From Chitinophaga jiangningensis (lineage in GTDB: Bacteria > Bacteroidota > Bacteroidia > Chitinophagales > Chitinophagaceae), in contig NZ_FRBL01000004.1 in the NCBI RefSeq assembly GCF_900142605.1, positions 1-64,000 on the forward strand: a DNA stretch of 64,000 bases, given 5' to 3'. Below, in pieces: positions 35,873-46,129 of this stretch (position 1 is its first letter; each line of letters opens with the position of its first letter). Both the position numbers and the translations under genes were made by a program. The notes beneath the pieces were generated by a model. It did no database searches. It saw only the letters and a list, made by a program, of their open reading frames with translations, and was not told the DNA's origin.

Positions 35873-37297
35873 TTAATCAATACCGTGCGCAGCTTCATGT
35901 ACAGGCTTACCTGTATCCGGAAGTATCGACAACATTCTCCAAACGACTAATAAGCAAACAATACCTGCTGCCAGTCCCATTTGTAATGCCGGCAGATAGT
36001 TATTGTTGTTTGTATGAGTGTCCAGCACTGCATAAAAGATACCACCAATGATACTAATGCCTAATGCAGATGCTGTTTGTTGAAAAGTTGAAAATATTCC
36101 CGAAGCTGCGCCGGCATCTTCCTGACTAATATTGTTTAACACCACGTTCAGTAAAAAGGGTAATACAAAACCATTACCCAAGCCGTATATGGCTAAAAAC
36201 AACATGGATACCAACGGCCTGTCGTAAGCTGTGAAAAAGAAAATCTGTAACAAAAATGATAGTAAGATAATCCCCAGGCCGAGCTGTAATATTGATTTCC
36301 CATACCTTGGAAGCAGTTTACCGGCAATCATAGATGAGATCATGAAGAAAATGGCATGCGGTACAAAATACATTCCACAGGCGACCGCATCTACTCCCAG
36401 GCCACTTTGTAAATACACTGCAATAATTAACAGGTAGGCCGTATGAAACATGAAATGGAATAGGACTGCAAATAACCCGATCCTAAAATCCATTAATTTG
36501 AAAAGCAACACATCTATCAGTGGGAACTCCCGGTTTGCCAGTTTTCTTTTTTGAATGGCAACAAAGTAAAGGAGTAATAATACTGACGCAAGCAATAACC
36601 AAAAAAACCAGGAAGGAAAGCCACTATCCCGACCTTCGGTCAACGCGTATATCAGGCAGGCGAGGCCAATCGTTAACACCACTGCTCCTTTATAATCAAA
36701 TTTTATTCCTTCCAGTCTTGGGGTTTCTGCCAGGTAAAAATGAATGGCAAAAAGCGATAAAATACCGACAGGAAGATTGATAAAAAATATCAAACGCCAA
36801 CCTGCTATCACTAAATGGGTTTCTGCCAGGTATCCGCCCAACACCTGTCCGATAATTGCCGCAATACTTAATGTTATGCCGTACCAACCGATAGCGGCTG
36901 CTCTTTCTTTACTCTCCGTGAATAAAAGCTGGATAAGTGAAATAGATTGCGTCACCATAAATGCGGAACTCACTCCCTGAAGGAAACGGGCTATATTTAG
37001 CTGTGTTGCATTTTGGCTCAATCCACAAATGCAGGAGGTAATAGTAAAAGCGAACATTCCCCAAAAGAAAACTTTCTTTTTACCTAAGAAATCACCTGCC
37101 CGTCCTCCGATAATCAGGAAGCAGGCACTTCCTAACAAGTAGGCCGCTATCACCAGTTGTATTTCTCCATCAGATGCGTGAAGTTGGCGTTTAATGGTGG
37201 GTATGGCGATATTAATCACAAAAATATCAATCACATACAATAAGGGCGCAGTAAGCACCACAACAAGTGCTAACCACTTATTAACAGTAGCTTTCAT
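35873..37297 (-). CDS. MFS drug exporter, DHA2 (EmrB/QacA) family
   Basis: 474 residues from ATG 37297, with about 14 membrane helices. Family motifs are visible: DIFVINIAIPTIKRQL in helix 1, GRAGDFLGKKKVF in the helix 2-3 loop, and the helix 5 region GITLSIAAIIGQVLGGYL. It would export drugs or other amphiphiles by proton antiport. It is convergent with the SDR gene (9 bases between stops) and otherwise isolated. Confidence 0.92.
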   Translation of the reverse strand: MKATVNKWLALVVVLTAPLLYVIDIFVINIAIPTIKRQLHASDGEIQLVIAAYLLGSACFLIIGGRAGDFLGKKKVFFWGMFAFTITSCICGLSQNATQLNIARFLQGVSSAFMVTQSISLIQLLFTESKERAAAIGWYGITLSIAAIIGQVLGGYLAETHLVIAGWRLIFFINLPVGILSLFAIHFYLAETPRLEGIKFDYKGAVVLTIGLACLIYALTEGRDSGFPSWFFWLLLASVLLLLYFVAIQKRKLANREFPLIDVLLFKLMDFRIGLFAVLFHFMFHTAYLLIIAVYLQSGLGVDAVACGMYFVPHAIFFMISSMIAGKLLPRYGKSILQLGLGIILLSFLLQIFFFTAYDRPLVSMLFLAIYGLGNGFVLPFLLNVVLNNISQEDAGAASGIFSTFQQTASALGISIIGGIFYAVLDTHTNNNNYLPALQMGLAAGIVCLLVVWRMLSILPDTGKPVHEAAHGID

Positions 37298-37435
37298 AAA
37301 TAAAATAAAATTGCTGAAGTAATGCAGCAAAAGTAGCTCGGTATCAACCTGGCTACAACCGAAAACTTAACAACTATTTTTTTAAACCAGCTGTGTTAAT
37401 ATTAGTTCCTTTTTTTCCTTCGGGAGATATCAGAG

Positions 37436-37462
37436 CGGTGACGGATAGTCGATCCGTTACCG
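37436..37462 (-). terminator. Terminator-like hairpin after the lipase-like gene
   Basis: Arms 37436-37446 and 37452-37462 pair with one G-T wobble around AGTCG, directly after the minus-strand stop codon at 37463-37465. No strong T-tract is visible. Confidence 0.5.
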
Positions 37463-38293
37463 TTATAATTCCAGGTGATGCGTTAACCATTTATTGATAT
37501 AGAACAGTACATCTTTGCTATTCACCTCATTGTGCAGTTCATGATAATCCCCCGGCCATTCCTTATAGGTGATCAGGTTTTGCGGCGCTCTTTCCGCGAA
37601 GAGGCGGGAGCCCTCCACGGCCGTGAGTTCATCGGCGCTACCGTGAATCAGCAGGCTGGGCACCTGCAGGTTTTTAGCATGATGCAGGCACCACAGTCCA
37701 TTTACAATCATATCGTTTGCCAGGCGCAGGCTCATTCTGTCGTGCCGTTGCGGGTCCGCCCTGAATTTTTCCACCTGCTGCACATCATGGGAAATTTTTG
37801 TGATATCGAGCCCCTGGCTGATTCGCAGGTTGGGCAGGATAGTGGCGGCTACACGCAGGAAGGCTCTCAGCAGCGGCCCCGGGCGCCTGGCCACGATCAG
37901 CGCCGGTGCTGAAATAACGGCGGCCTCAATATTGGGTTGTTTGCGCAGCAGGAAGCCTGTGAGCATGCCCCCGCCCATACTATGGCCGTACATAACTACC
38001 GGCTTGTTATACAGGTCCTGCACATGCCAGAGAAAATCATTGAGGTAGTCCATAGTAAAATCCAGCCCCCTGGTGGCTCCCCGCAGGCCGTCGGTGCCGC
38101 CGTGTCCGTAGTGGTCGATCCCCGTAACGGCATAGCCTTTATCAGCGAAGTAGGCAGCCACCGCATCGTAGCGGCCTATATGCTCCCCTATTCCATGCAC
38201 AATGATCATCACATGGCTGTATTGTTCGGGTACCCATTGTATTCCGTGAAAGCGGGTATTGCGGGCTGTCCAGTAGAATTCGTTGCCTGTCAT
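37463..38293 (-). CDS. Alpha/beta hydrolase, monoacylglycerol lipase-like
   Basis: 276 residues, cytoplasmic. Motifs of the monoacylglycerol lipase/Hydrolase_4 family: VHGIGEHIGRY, DHYGHGGTDG, the nucleophile elbow GHSMGGG, IHGSADELT with the acid, and the catalytic His in PGDYHELHNE. It probably cleaves monoglycerides or similar esters. It is divergent from the small membrane-protein gene. Confidence 0.9.
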   Translation of the reverse strand: MTGNEFYWTARNTRFHGIQWVPEQYSHVMIIVHGIGEHIGRYDAVAAYFADKGYAVTGIDHYGHGGTDGLRGATRGLDFTMDYLNDFLWHVQDLYNKPVVMYGHSMGGGMLTGFLLRKQPNIEAAVISAPALIVARRPGPLLRAFLRVAATILPNLRISQGLDITKISHDVQQVEKFRADPQRHDRMSLRLANDMIVNGLWCLHHAKNLQVPSLLIHGSADELTAVEGSRLFAERAPQNLITYKEWPGDYHELHNEVNSKDVLFYINKWLTHHLEL

Positions 38294-38384
38294 GCAGATG
38301 AATTTTCTTTTGAGAGATAACAGTTATGGCGTAAAACGAAGATAAACAATATCTTTAAGCCCAAAATCTGCAATACAACCAAAC

Positions 38385-38804
38385 ATGAGTAAAGAGAATA
38401 CCGGCTCACCGGTGTATAGTATTCCGCTGCGCTACCGGAAAATGGAGAACCTGCACATCGTTTTCTGGCTGTTAAAAGATATCGGCTGGTGTATGGTATG
38501 GAAGCCACTGGGGATAGCCATGATTTTTCCCACCCTGATTATTTCGATCATCATCGCCTGGCGTACCCGCCAATACATGGCGGAGCTGACGCATAACCTG
38601 GCCATCACCTTCTGGATCAGCGCCAACTCCTACTGGATGATCAGCGAGTTTCTGCATTTTGATGAAAAAATCGTTTTTGGTGCAGTAACGTTTAAACACC
38701 TGGCGATGGTCCCGTTTACACTGGGCGTGCTGGTGCTGGCGTTTTATTACGGGTATTACCACCCTACCCACAAGGAGGAGGACGAGGAGATTGTAGAAGG
38801 ATAG
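38385..38804 (+). CDS. Small membrane protein of unknown function
   Basis: 139 residues with about three membrane segments (around 41-60, 70-88 and 104-124) and an acidic C-terminal tail (EEDEEIVEG). The arrangement YRKMENLHIVFWLLKDIGWCM, then WISANSYWMISEF, resembles conserved uncharacterised Bacteroidota membrane proteins. No function can be assigned. Base composition and codon use look like the neighbours. Confidence 0.75.
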   Translation: MSKENTGSPVYSIPLRYRKMENLHIVFWLLKDIGWCMVWKPLGIAMIFPTLIISIIIAWRTRQYMAELTHNLAITFWISANSYWMISEFLHFDEKIVFGAVTFKHLAMVPFTLGVLVLAFYYGYYHPTHKEEDEEIVEG

Positions 38805-38860
38805 CCCTTACATCTCCCTAAAAAACAATAGCCGGGCCACTCTCCTACATGAAAAGAATA

Positions 38861-38891
38861 ATTGCGGGGTACGCCTCCTTTTCTTATTTTG
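38861..38891 (+). promoter_or_regulatory. Candidate promoter of the ECF sigma gene
   Basis: ATTG (38861-38864) and TTATTTTG (38884-38891) are each one base from the Bacteroidota -33/-7 consensus and are 19 bases apart. Transcription would start around 38898, only about ten bases before the first possible start codon. Confidence 0.5.
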
Positions 38892-38908
38892 CAGCGGATA
38901 GCTGATGA

Positions 38909-39493
38909 ATGCTGATGCCTGACTACCTACCAACTGACATGCTGATACTGGAGCGACTGGCAGACAACGACCGGAGCGCTTTTGAAGAGCTGTATAACTA
39001 TTACTTCCCCGAGGTGATCAACTTCTCCATGAAGTACCTCGAAAACAGGCAGGCAGCAGAAGATATTACCATTGAAACATTTGTAAAGCTCTGGAACAAA
39101 CGGAGCACTATTGCCCCCGGTTCCAATGTACGCGGGCTTTTATTCACCATTGCTAGGAATGCCTGCCTGAATCACCTGCGGGATGAAGCACGACTGCAAC
39201 GCCGCCACCAGGAACTGGCCTTGCTGGAAACAACACCAGCTCCTTCAGGGGACGTTACCACCATCAGAACAGAGATTTACAACCGGCTTTACCAGGAGAT
39301 AGCTTTGCTGCCGGGTAAGATGCCACAGATCATGCAACTGAGCCTTAAAGGGCTTAAAAACACCGAAATCGCGGAACAGACAGGCATTGCTGAAAAGACC
39401 GTCCGAAATCTGAAAACGGAAGCTATCAAGCAGCTCCGTACCAAATTATTGAAGCAGGAGTTACTGTATTTGCTCATTCTCCTGGCGCGTTAA
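38909..39493 (+). CDS. RNA polymerase sigma factor, ECF subfamily
   Basis: 194 residues with sigma region 2 (about 15-85, DRSAFEELYNYYFPEVINF, AAEDITIETFVKLW) and region 4 (about 130-185, PQIMQLSLKGLKNTEIAEQTGIAEKTVRNLKTEAIKQL). It is of the Bacteroidota family-1 type that serves SusC/FecR systems. ATG codons at 38909, 38915 and 38939 are all possible. FecR follows after 66 bases, then SusC and SusD, giving a complete cell-surface signalling set. Confidence 0.93.
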   Translation: MLMPDYLPTDMLILERLADNDRSAFEELYNYYFPEVINFSMKYLENRQAAEDITIETFVKLWNKRSTIAPGSNVRGLLFTIARNACLNHLRDEARLQRRHQELALLETTPAPSGDVTTIRTEIYNRLYQEIALLPGKMPQIMQLSLKGLKNTEIAEQTGIAEKTVRNLKTEAIKQLRTKLLKQELLYLLILLAR

Positions 39494-39559
39494 AAAAAAG
39501 TTGAATTTTTTCCGGGACAATTACCAACTGGCGGTGTTTATAGCATAGAGCCGCGTAAA

Positions 39560-40735
39560 ATGCCGTCGATGCAATTGAAGAACGATGAAATAGTCACATT
39601 AATTTTAAAATACCTGTCAGGTGAACTCACTGCTGAAGAACAGCAGCAGCTGCAGCTTTGGGCTGGTGCCAGCGAAGCTAACCAACGCCTGCTGGCCGAA
39701 TTCTCCGATGAGGAGCAGGTAAAAACGGAGCTGCTGCGCATCCTCGACGCCAGAAACAGCATCTGGGAACAGGTGCAGGCGCAAACCACCACCCCGGTGA
39801 AACAAATCAGTTATGCCAGGAAATATTGGTATGCTGCGGCCGTAGCAGGACTACTGATCGCCGGTGGTTTCGGGTATTACCGCTACCAGCAGCCGGAGGT
39901 TACGGTAACAGCTCCCTACCAAACCGGCAAGCTGACAGCCGATATCCCCTCCCCTGCAGGAACACAGGCCTATATTACTCTCAGCAATGGTAAACGTGTT
40001 TATATTGACAGCATACAAACAGGTACCGGCATCGGTACCGGCAAAAAACTGGGCGACGACAGCATCGTATACCAGGATAACCACACCAAACAACCAGAGC
40101 CAGCCACCATCACGGTTCCCAGAGGTAGCCGCCCCTTACGGGTTACCCTGCCGGATGGGTCCGGCCTTACCGTTAACGTAGCCACCACCGTTACGTTTAT
40201 GGTGCCCTTTACCAACAACGAAAGGCTCGTCAACATCAGCGGCGAAGCCTATTTTGACGTAGTGCCCTCCACCAGGCCATTTATAGTAAAAACAGCTAAA
40301 GGACAGCAGATTACAGTGTTAGGAACAGCATTTAATATCAAATCATATGAAGATGAGTCAACCACAAAAACAACCCTCGTAACAGGGAAAATACAAGTCA
40401 GCCAAAATAATTCAGGAACAATGAAAATGCTGACCGCCGGTCAGCAAGCCATCGCCAGTGATAATAAAATTCAGGTACAGGAAGATGCCGACCTCGAGGA
40501 AGCACTTGCCTGGCAACATCAGCAATTCCGGTTCAATCACGAGGAGCTGAAGTCTGTATTAAAACAACTGGCCAGATGGTACAATGTTGAGATCGTATAT
40601 GAAGGTACTATTCCACCAAGGTACTTTACGGTCAGCATCTCGCGCGACAAGAGTCTTGCCACCATCCTCACCCTCATGGAGCTAAATGGGATACGCTTCA
40701 GACTGGAGGGGAAAAGACTGATTGTACTGCCATAA
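39560..40735 (+). CDS. FecR family anti-sigma factor
   Basis: 391 residues. Cytoplasmic N-terminal sigma-binding segment (about 9-70, ILKYLSGELTAEEQQQL), membrane segment about 89-107, periplasmic FecR domain (about 180-280, LPDGSGLTVNVATTVTF, GEAYFDV, TVLGTAFNIKSYEDES) and C-terminal DUF4974 (about 320-391). It is expected to hold the ECF sigma factor of the preceding gene and to release it when the downstream SusC binds its ligand. Confidence 0.93.
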   Translation: MPSMQLKNDEIVTLILKYLSGELTAEEQQQLQLWAGASEANQRLLAEFSDEEQVKTELLRILDARNSIWEQVQAQTTTPVKQISYARKYWYAAAVAGLLIAGGFGYYRYQQPEVTVTAPYQTGKLTADIPSPAGTQAYITLSNGKRVYIDSIQTGTGIGTGKKLGDDSIVYQDNHTKQPEPATITVPRGSRPLRVTLPDGSGLTVNVATTVTFMVPFTNNERLVNISGEAYFDVVPSTRPFIVKTAKGQQITVLGTAFNIKSYEDESTTKTTLVTGKIQVSQNNSGTMKMLTAGQQAIASDNKIQVQEDADLEEALAWQHQQFRFNHEELKSVLKQLARWYNVEIVYEGTIPPRYFTVSISRDKSLATILTLMELNGIRFRLEGKRLIVLP

Positions 40736-40740
40736 TTATT

Positions 40741-40790
40741 AGGGCTGCATGCCCTGTAATAAATACCGGAAGCCATGGGACGGCCTCCGG
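40741..40790 (+). promoter_or_regulatory. Two hairpins between fecR and susC
   Basis: A 5-base perfect stem (40741-40745 with 40751-40755) and a 9-base stem with one mismatch (40766-40774 with 40782-40790) lie in the 138-base gap before the susC start. No T-tract follows. They may limit read-through from the sigma/anti-sigma genes or protect the susC message. Confidence 0.4.
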
Positions 40791-40873
40791 CAGGATCAGG
40801 CATGCACAAAAATTCACATCGTAAACACGGCTCCGGGAAGAAGCCATTATTGTCCACGCCTAAAAACAAATGT

Positions 40874-43800
40874 ATGAATTTCCTCCATTCCCCGGCTCAA
40901 CGGGGATTCCACCAATGGACTTTCTTAAAGAAGCTATTGATCATGAAAACGACGATGTTATTTCTTTTATCTGTTTGCCTGCAATTGTCCGCCAAAACAA
41001 ACGGGCAAAATGTGACTATCAGGGCTGATAAGTCATCGCTGGAAAAGGTGCTGCGTACCATCACAAAGCAAACGGGGTATGAGTTCTGGTTCGACAGCCG
41101 CCTGCTCGACCATGCCAACCCTGTAAACCTCCATATCAGTGATATGCCGGTGGAAAAGGCGCTGGGATTGTGCTTTATAGGCCAGCCATTCGATTACAGT
41201 GTGGTCGACAAAACGATTGTTATCAAAGAAAAGAAGAATATCCTGCCGGCAGTATTGTCTGTAGCCGACCTCGTAGTGCGGGGCCGCATTACGGACGAGA
41301 AAGGCCAGCCCCTCCCCGGTGCCAGCGTGGCACTGAAAGGCACCAGCCTAGGTACCGCCGCGGATGTAAACGGGAACTTTTCCCTGAACGTGCCCCAGAA
41401 AGGTGGCACGCTGGTCATCACTTTCATGGGTTATGAACCTGCGGAGGTACCCGTGTCGCAATCAGGAAAAATCGACATCATCCTGAAACCGGCCGATAAG
41501 AAAATCGATGAGGTGGTAATCGTCGGTTACGGTACACAGAAAAAATCAAACCTTACCAGCGCTGTTAACACCGTTAAAATGGAGGAACTGGCAGGTAACC
41601 GCCCCACCAGCACTACCGGTGCCCTCCTGCAAAGCGTGGTGCCCGGGCTGGAAGTAACCTCCACCACCGGCGAACCAGGCGGCGGCTTTAACTTTAATAT
41701 CAGAGGTACTACCAGTATCAACGGCGGCGGACCACTCATCCTGGTGGACAATATCCCTTTCAGCGCGCCTATGAACATGCTGAACCCCAATGATATTGAA
41801 ACGGTAACAGTACTGAAAGATGCCGGCTCCGCCGCCATCTACGGCGCCCGCGCTGCCTTCGGGGTCATCCTGATCACAACGAAGAAAGGCAGTAAAAACA
41901 ATAAAGTACGATTTGACTATAGCAACAACTTCACTTTCTCCACGCCGAGCTCCATTCCTAAAAAAGCCAGTCCGCTGGCGACCGTGCAGGCGTATAAAGA
42001 CATGGGCTATGCCGCCTACTGGACCGGCCAAAACGTGGACAAGTGGTTGCAGTTCATCCAGGATTACAATGCCGATCCATCCAAATACCCTAATGGCTAT
42101 ACGATGGATGCCGGCATCCGCTACCAGCTGGCACCTGCTGATGTGATTAAGCAGCTGTTTGACAATGCCGGCGTGCAGAAAATGCATGACTTCGCCGTGA
42201 GCGGTGGCACGGAAAAAACCGCCTACCGCCTCTCCATCGGAACAGTGCAGGAGGATGGTATCATGACCAGTAGCGCAGATTCCTACCAGCGCTACAACGT
42301 AAAATCATACATCAGCTCCGATGTCACCAAATGGCTCACCCTCCAGGGAGATGTGAGTTATTACACCTCTACCAAGTCGGACCCTAACAGCTCCTGGCTC
42401 TGGAACATCGCCAGCAACAGCCCCTCCTATACCCCACTCGTGGATACCATGACCATCAACGGCGTGTTGTATCCTACGGGTACACCCAAAAACCTGTTGC
42501 TTAACAGTGTGCCCTCCAAAGACAGGTATGATGATATCCGCCTGATGGGAAAAGTAATCGCTAAACCTGTAAAAGGATTAACCATTACCGGTGAATACCT
42601 GTTTGAAAATCTCCGCCGGGCTATTACCAGCTATAATAAATCATTTAACTATGCCGACATCAGCGAATTTGTGGTAAAAACTACCGTACCGGCAAATAAT
42701 GCAGCATTCTATAAATTCAACTCGAATACAGACAGGCGTACGCTCAACATCTATGCGAATTATAACAAATCGTTCAAAAATCACAACTTCACCATTATGG
42801 CGGGTTTCAACCAGGACGATCAGTTCCTGGAAAACCTCTGGGCCAACAAAACACAGATGATTTCTGTGGACCTGCCTTCCATTGCTACAGCGATAGGTAA
42901 CCTCACCGCCAACGATGGCTATGAGGAATGGAGTGTACTCGGATTTTTCGGACGTTTCAACTACGACTATAAAGGGAAATACCTGTTGGAGATTAACGGC
43001 CGTACAGACGGGTCTTCGAAATTCCCTGAAAACCACCGCTGGGGCTACTTCCCTTCTGGTTCCGCCGGATGGAGAGTATCAGAAGAGCCTTTCATGCAAT
43101 CACTGAAACCGATACTGTCCGATTTAAAATTGCGTATATCCCTGGGAGAGGTGGGCAACCAGGATATTAAGCCGTACCGCTTCCTCGATGCGATGCAGCC
43201 GTACCTGGCCAGCTGGTTAACCGGTGGCGCAAGGCCCACTACACTTGGCACTCCGGGCCTGGTCAGCCCTAACTTCACCTGGGAAACCGTAAGAACCATT
43301 AACTACGGCGTGAACATTGGTTTATATGATAATCGCATTAACCTCACTGCCGACTGGTATAAACGCCAGACGTTAAACATGCTCACCAATGCCATTCAGC
43401 TGCCTGCTGTATTAGGTACAGGAGCCCCGCTGCAAAACGCTGCCAACCTGCAATCACAGGGATACGAAATTGCCGTGGAATGGCGGGATAAAGTAGGTGA
43501 CTTTAACTACTACGTAAATGCTAACCTCTACGACTTCAAATCCAAAATCACCAAATTCGATAACAACAAAGCCGGCTCGCTCAGCACCTACTATGTAGGA
43601 AAAGATATGACTGAGCTGTGGGGTTATACTACCGACAGGCTGTATCAGGAAACAGACTTTGAAAACGGCGTCATTAAAGCCGGTATTCCCAAACAGATCC
43701 GGAATGGTACCGCCCTGGTTACCCCTAATCCCGGTGATGTGCTGTTTAGAGATTTTGATGGAGACGGGGTGATCACCAACGGGCAAAATACCGTAAGCGC

Positions 43801-44326
43801 ACCCGGCGATCTCTCCGTAATAGGTAATACACGACTGGCGATGCAATACGGCATCAACGGTGGCGTAGGTTATAAGAACTGGAATTTTTCCTTCGCCATT
43901 GCCGGCGTAGGTAAGCGCGATCTTTGGATCAGTAACAACCTGACTTTCCCGTACAACTATGAGTTTGGTACTATTTACGATAACCAGCTGGATTACTGGA
44001 CACCTACTAATACCAACGCGCACTTTGCCCGTATCTATGCAAAAGCTGCCGGTAACTCTGCTATCAACAAGCTGGTACAAACCAGGTATCTCACCAATGC
44101 CGCCTATCTCCGCATTAAAAACCTGAGCTTGTCCTATTCCGTGCCGGAAACATTATTGAAACGCATCTCCTTTACCCGGTTACAGGTATTTTTCAGTGGG
44201 GAAAACCTCTTTACTTTCAGCAAAATGCCTAAAGGCATGGATCCTACCTCTACAGAGGATAAAGGTTATGGTATTAACTACCCGATTATGCGCATGTTCT
44301 CCTTTGGGGTAAATGCTTCTCTTTAA
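40874..44326 (+). CDS. SusC/RagA family TonB-linked outer membrane transporter with STN domain
   Basis: 1150 residues from ATG 40874. Signal peptide to about residue 45 (hydrophobic part MLFLLSVCLQL), STN domain (about 46-118, SLEKVLRTITKQTGYEFWFD), CarboxypepD_reg-like domain (about 134-215, GRITDEKGQPLPGASVAL), plug (VVIVGYGTQKKSNLTSAV, ILVDNIPF, GSAAIYGARAAFGVILITTKKG) and barrel. The STN domain and upstream fecR/sigma genes mark a transducing receptor. The open frame begins at 40775, but the first 33 residues are low-quality leader. The substrate is unknown, since no degradative enzyme is encoded nearby. Confidence 0.94.
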   Translation: MNFLHSPAQRGFHQWTFLKKLLIMKTTMLFLLSVCLQLSAKTNGQNVTIRADKSSLEKVLRTITKQTGYEFWFDSRLLDHANPVNLHISDMPVEKALGLCFIGQPFDYSVVDKTIVIKEKKNILPAVLSVADLVVRGRITDEKGQPLPGASVALKGTSLGTAADVNGNFSLNVPQKGGTLVITFMGYEPAEVPVSQSGKIDIILKPADKKIDEVVIVGYGTQKKSNLTSAVNTVKMEELAGNRPTSTTGALLQSVVPGLEVTSTTGEPGGGFNFNIRGTTSINGGGPLILVDNIPFSAPMNMLNPNDIETVTVLKDAGSAAIYGARAAFGVILITTKKGSKNNKVRFDYSNNFTFSTPSSIPKKASPLATVQAYKDMGYAAYWTGQNVDKWLQFIQDYNADPSKYPNGYTMDAGIRYQLAPADVIKQLFDNAGVQKMHDFAVSGGTEKTAYRLSIGTVQEDGIMTSSADSYQRYNVKSYISSDVTKWLTLQGDVSYYTSTKSDPNSSWLWNIASNSPSYTPLVDTMTINGVLYPTGTPKNLLLNSVPSKDRYDDIRLMGKVIAKPVKGLTITGEYLFENLRRAITSYNKSFNYADISEFVVKTTVPANNAAFYKFNSNTDRRTLNIYANYNKSFKNHNFTIMAGFNQDDQFLENLWANKTQMISVDLPSIATAIGNLTANDGYEEWSVLGFFGRFNYDYKGKYLLEINGRTDGSSKFPENHRWGYFPSGSAGWRVSEEPFMQSLKPILSDLKLRISLGEVGNQDIKPYRFLDAMQPYLASWLTGGARPTTLGTPGLVSPNFTWETVRTINYGVNIGLYDNRINLTADWYKRQTLNMLTNAIQLPAVLGTGAPLQNAANLQSQGYEIAVEWRDKVGDFNYYVNANLYDFKSKITKFDNNKAGSLSTYYVGKDMTELWGYTTDRLYQETDFENGVIKAGIPKQIRNGTALVTPNPGDVLFRDFDGDGVITNGQNTVSAPGDLSVIGNTRLAMQYGINGGVGYKNWNFSFAIAGVGKRDLWISNNLTFPYNYEFGTIYDNQLDYWTPTNTNAHFARIYAKAAGNSAINKLVQTRYLTNAAYLRIKNLSLSYSVPETLLKRISFTRLQVFFSGENLFTFSKMPKGMDPTSTEDKGYGINYPIMRMFSFGVNASL

Positions 44327-44335
44327 TGATTTAAA

Positions 44336-46129
44336 ATGCGTGCAATGAAAAAGAATATATTCCTATTACTGGCTTTGTTTGCAGCCGGCAGTTGTAATAA
44401 AGATTATCTCAATAAACTGCCACTGGATCAGTTAACAGAAGCCACTGCCTTTAAAACAGCGGACAACTTCAAAACTTACCTGTGGGGCTGCTACGACGTG
44501 CTGCCAGCCTATGGCACAGATGCGCCTTCCGGCGAACTGAACTCCGACAATATGGTAAACGGGTACAACGTTGCCAATAAATCGCCCTATGCATTTCAGC
44601 TGAAAATCATTCCTACCAATACCTCCAGCTCCCAGTGGGATTTTACTTTTATCAGAAGGGTGAACGTGATGCTGGATAACATCGACCAGTCGTCGATGAG
44701 TCAGGCAGATAAAGACCATTACCGCAGTGTGGGTTATTTTTTCCGGGCTTACCGGTACTATGATTTATTAGCAGCCTATGGCGATATTCCATGGATTGAA
44801 CATAAAGTTACGGACACTTCTGCCAGCGTACTGTATGGCCCGAGAACCCCCCGCGACGAAGTGGCGAAAAACATACTCGACAACCTGGTATGGGCAGAAT
44901 CGCACATCAAACCGGATGGCGATGGCGCCAATACGGTGAACGTACATGTAGTGCGTGCGCTGCTTTCGCGCTTTGGTTTATTTGAAGGCACCTGGCGTAA
45001 ATACCATAATCTGGCCGGTGCTGATGCCTACCTGAATGCCTGCAAAACCTATTCTGAAAAACTGCTTACTTCCTTCCCGGCGGTGATGAGCAGTTACGAT
45101 GATGTGTTTAATTCCGAAGACCTGACAGGCAAGGCCGGCATCATCCTGGCAAGGCAATACATCACGGGGCAAACAGGACATAACGCTACGCGCTTTGTCC
45201 GTACTTCCTCCTGGGGTACTGACCTGTCGAAAGACGCGGTGGAAAGCTACCTCTGTACCGATGGCCGCCCGGTAAGCACTACCACTACCGGCTACAGCGA
45301 TTCAACCATGAATGCCGAATTCAGGAAAAGAGACCGCAGGTTGTATTTCACGGTACTGCCTCCATATAGAGTAATCGCCTCCGGGCAGGTAACTTCGTTT
45401 ACCCGTACCAGTGTGCCTTCCGATTATGAGTACATCGATTTTATGGCTACCCTTCCAGGTAACGATGTCAATAGAAAAAGGCTGCCGGTGGTGAACTGGG
45501 CAGGCTATTACCTGTACAGGGCCCCGCATTTCCTGAACGATAAAACTACCGGCTCACAGGGCTTTATGAACACCGCTACCGGGTATTATTACTATAAACC
45601 CTATAACACTTTTACGGACGTAAGTACTACCGGTGTAGCCACTACCGACTTCCCTGTATTCAGGATTGAAGAAGTGATGCTCAACTACGCAGAGGTGATG
45701 TGGGAGCTGGGTGCATTCAGCCAGGGCATTGCGGATATCACCATCAATAAACTGCGCCCCAGAGCGGGATTGCCGGCAATGACCGTAGCCAGTATTGATG
45801 CGGCGTTCGATAGTAAAAGAGATCCGGGTGTGAACCCCGTGTTATGGGAAATCAGAAGAGAACGCCGGGTAGAGCTGATGGGCGATGGCTTCCGTTTCAA
45901 TGACCTGAAACGCTGGAAAAAGGGAGAATATTTTAACAAGCAGCTACTCGGTGCAAAGGTGAAAGTGAGCGACTATGGCGCCGGCACACCGATTACACTG
46001 AACAGCAACGGGTATGTTGTATTTTACCCCGTACCTACCGGCTGGCTCGACAAATATTATAACGAACCTGTACCGCTGGAAGAAATTCAGTTGAATAACA
46101 ATCTCGCACAAACGACGGGTTGGAATTAA
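44336..46129 (+). CDS. SusD/RagB family nutrient-binding outer membrane lipoprotein
   Basis: 597 residues, larger than the first SusD of the window. Lipoprotein signal with Cys20 if ATG 44336 is used, or Cys17 if ATG 44345 is used (FAAGSC). Family features: YRSVGYFFRAYRYYDLLAAYGDIPW, NKLRPRAGLP, REERRVELMGDGFRFNDLKRWK-like box, and C-terminal VFYPVPTGWLDKY. It pairs with the SusC encoded 9 bases upstream and is followed by a strong terminator. Confidence 0.94.
   Translation: MRAMKKNIFLLLALFAAGSCNKDYLNKLPLDQLTEATAFKTADNFKTYLWGCYDVLPAYGTDAPSGELNSDNMVNGYNVANKSPYAFQLKIIPTNTSSSQWDFTFIRRVNVMLDNIDQSSMSQADKDHYRSVGYFFRAYRYYDLLAAYGDIPWIEHKVTDTSASVLYGPRTPRDEVAKNILDNLVWAESHIKPDGDGANTVNVHVVRALLSRFGLFEGTWRKYHNLAGADAYLNACKTYSEKLLTSFPAVMSSYDDVFNSEDLTGKAGIILARQYITGQTGHNATRFVRTSSWGTDLSKDAVESYLCTDGRPVSTTTTGYSDSTMNAEFRKRDRRLYFTVLPPYRVIASGQVTSFTRTSVPSDYEYIDFMATLPGNDVNRKRLPVVNWAGYYLYRAPHFLNDKTTGSQGFMNTATGYYYYKPYNTFTDVSTTGVATTDFPVFRIEEVMLNYAEVMWELGAFSQGIADITINKLRPRAGLPAMTVASIDAAFDSKRDPGVNPVLWEIRRERRVELMGDGFRFNDLKRWKKGEYFNKQLLGAKVKVSDYGAGTPITLNSNGYVVFYPVPTGWLDKYYNEPVPLEEIQLNNNLAQTTGWN

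Noticed and set aside
40874..46129. A classical polysaccharide utilisation locus around the second SusCD pair
   Set aside because: No glycoside hydrolase, lyase or esterase gene lies beside it; convergent Tld genes follow directly.
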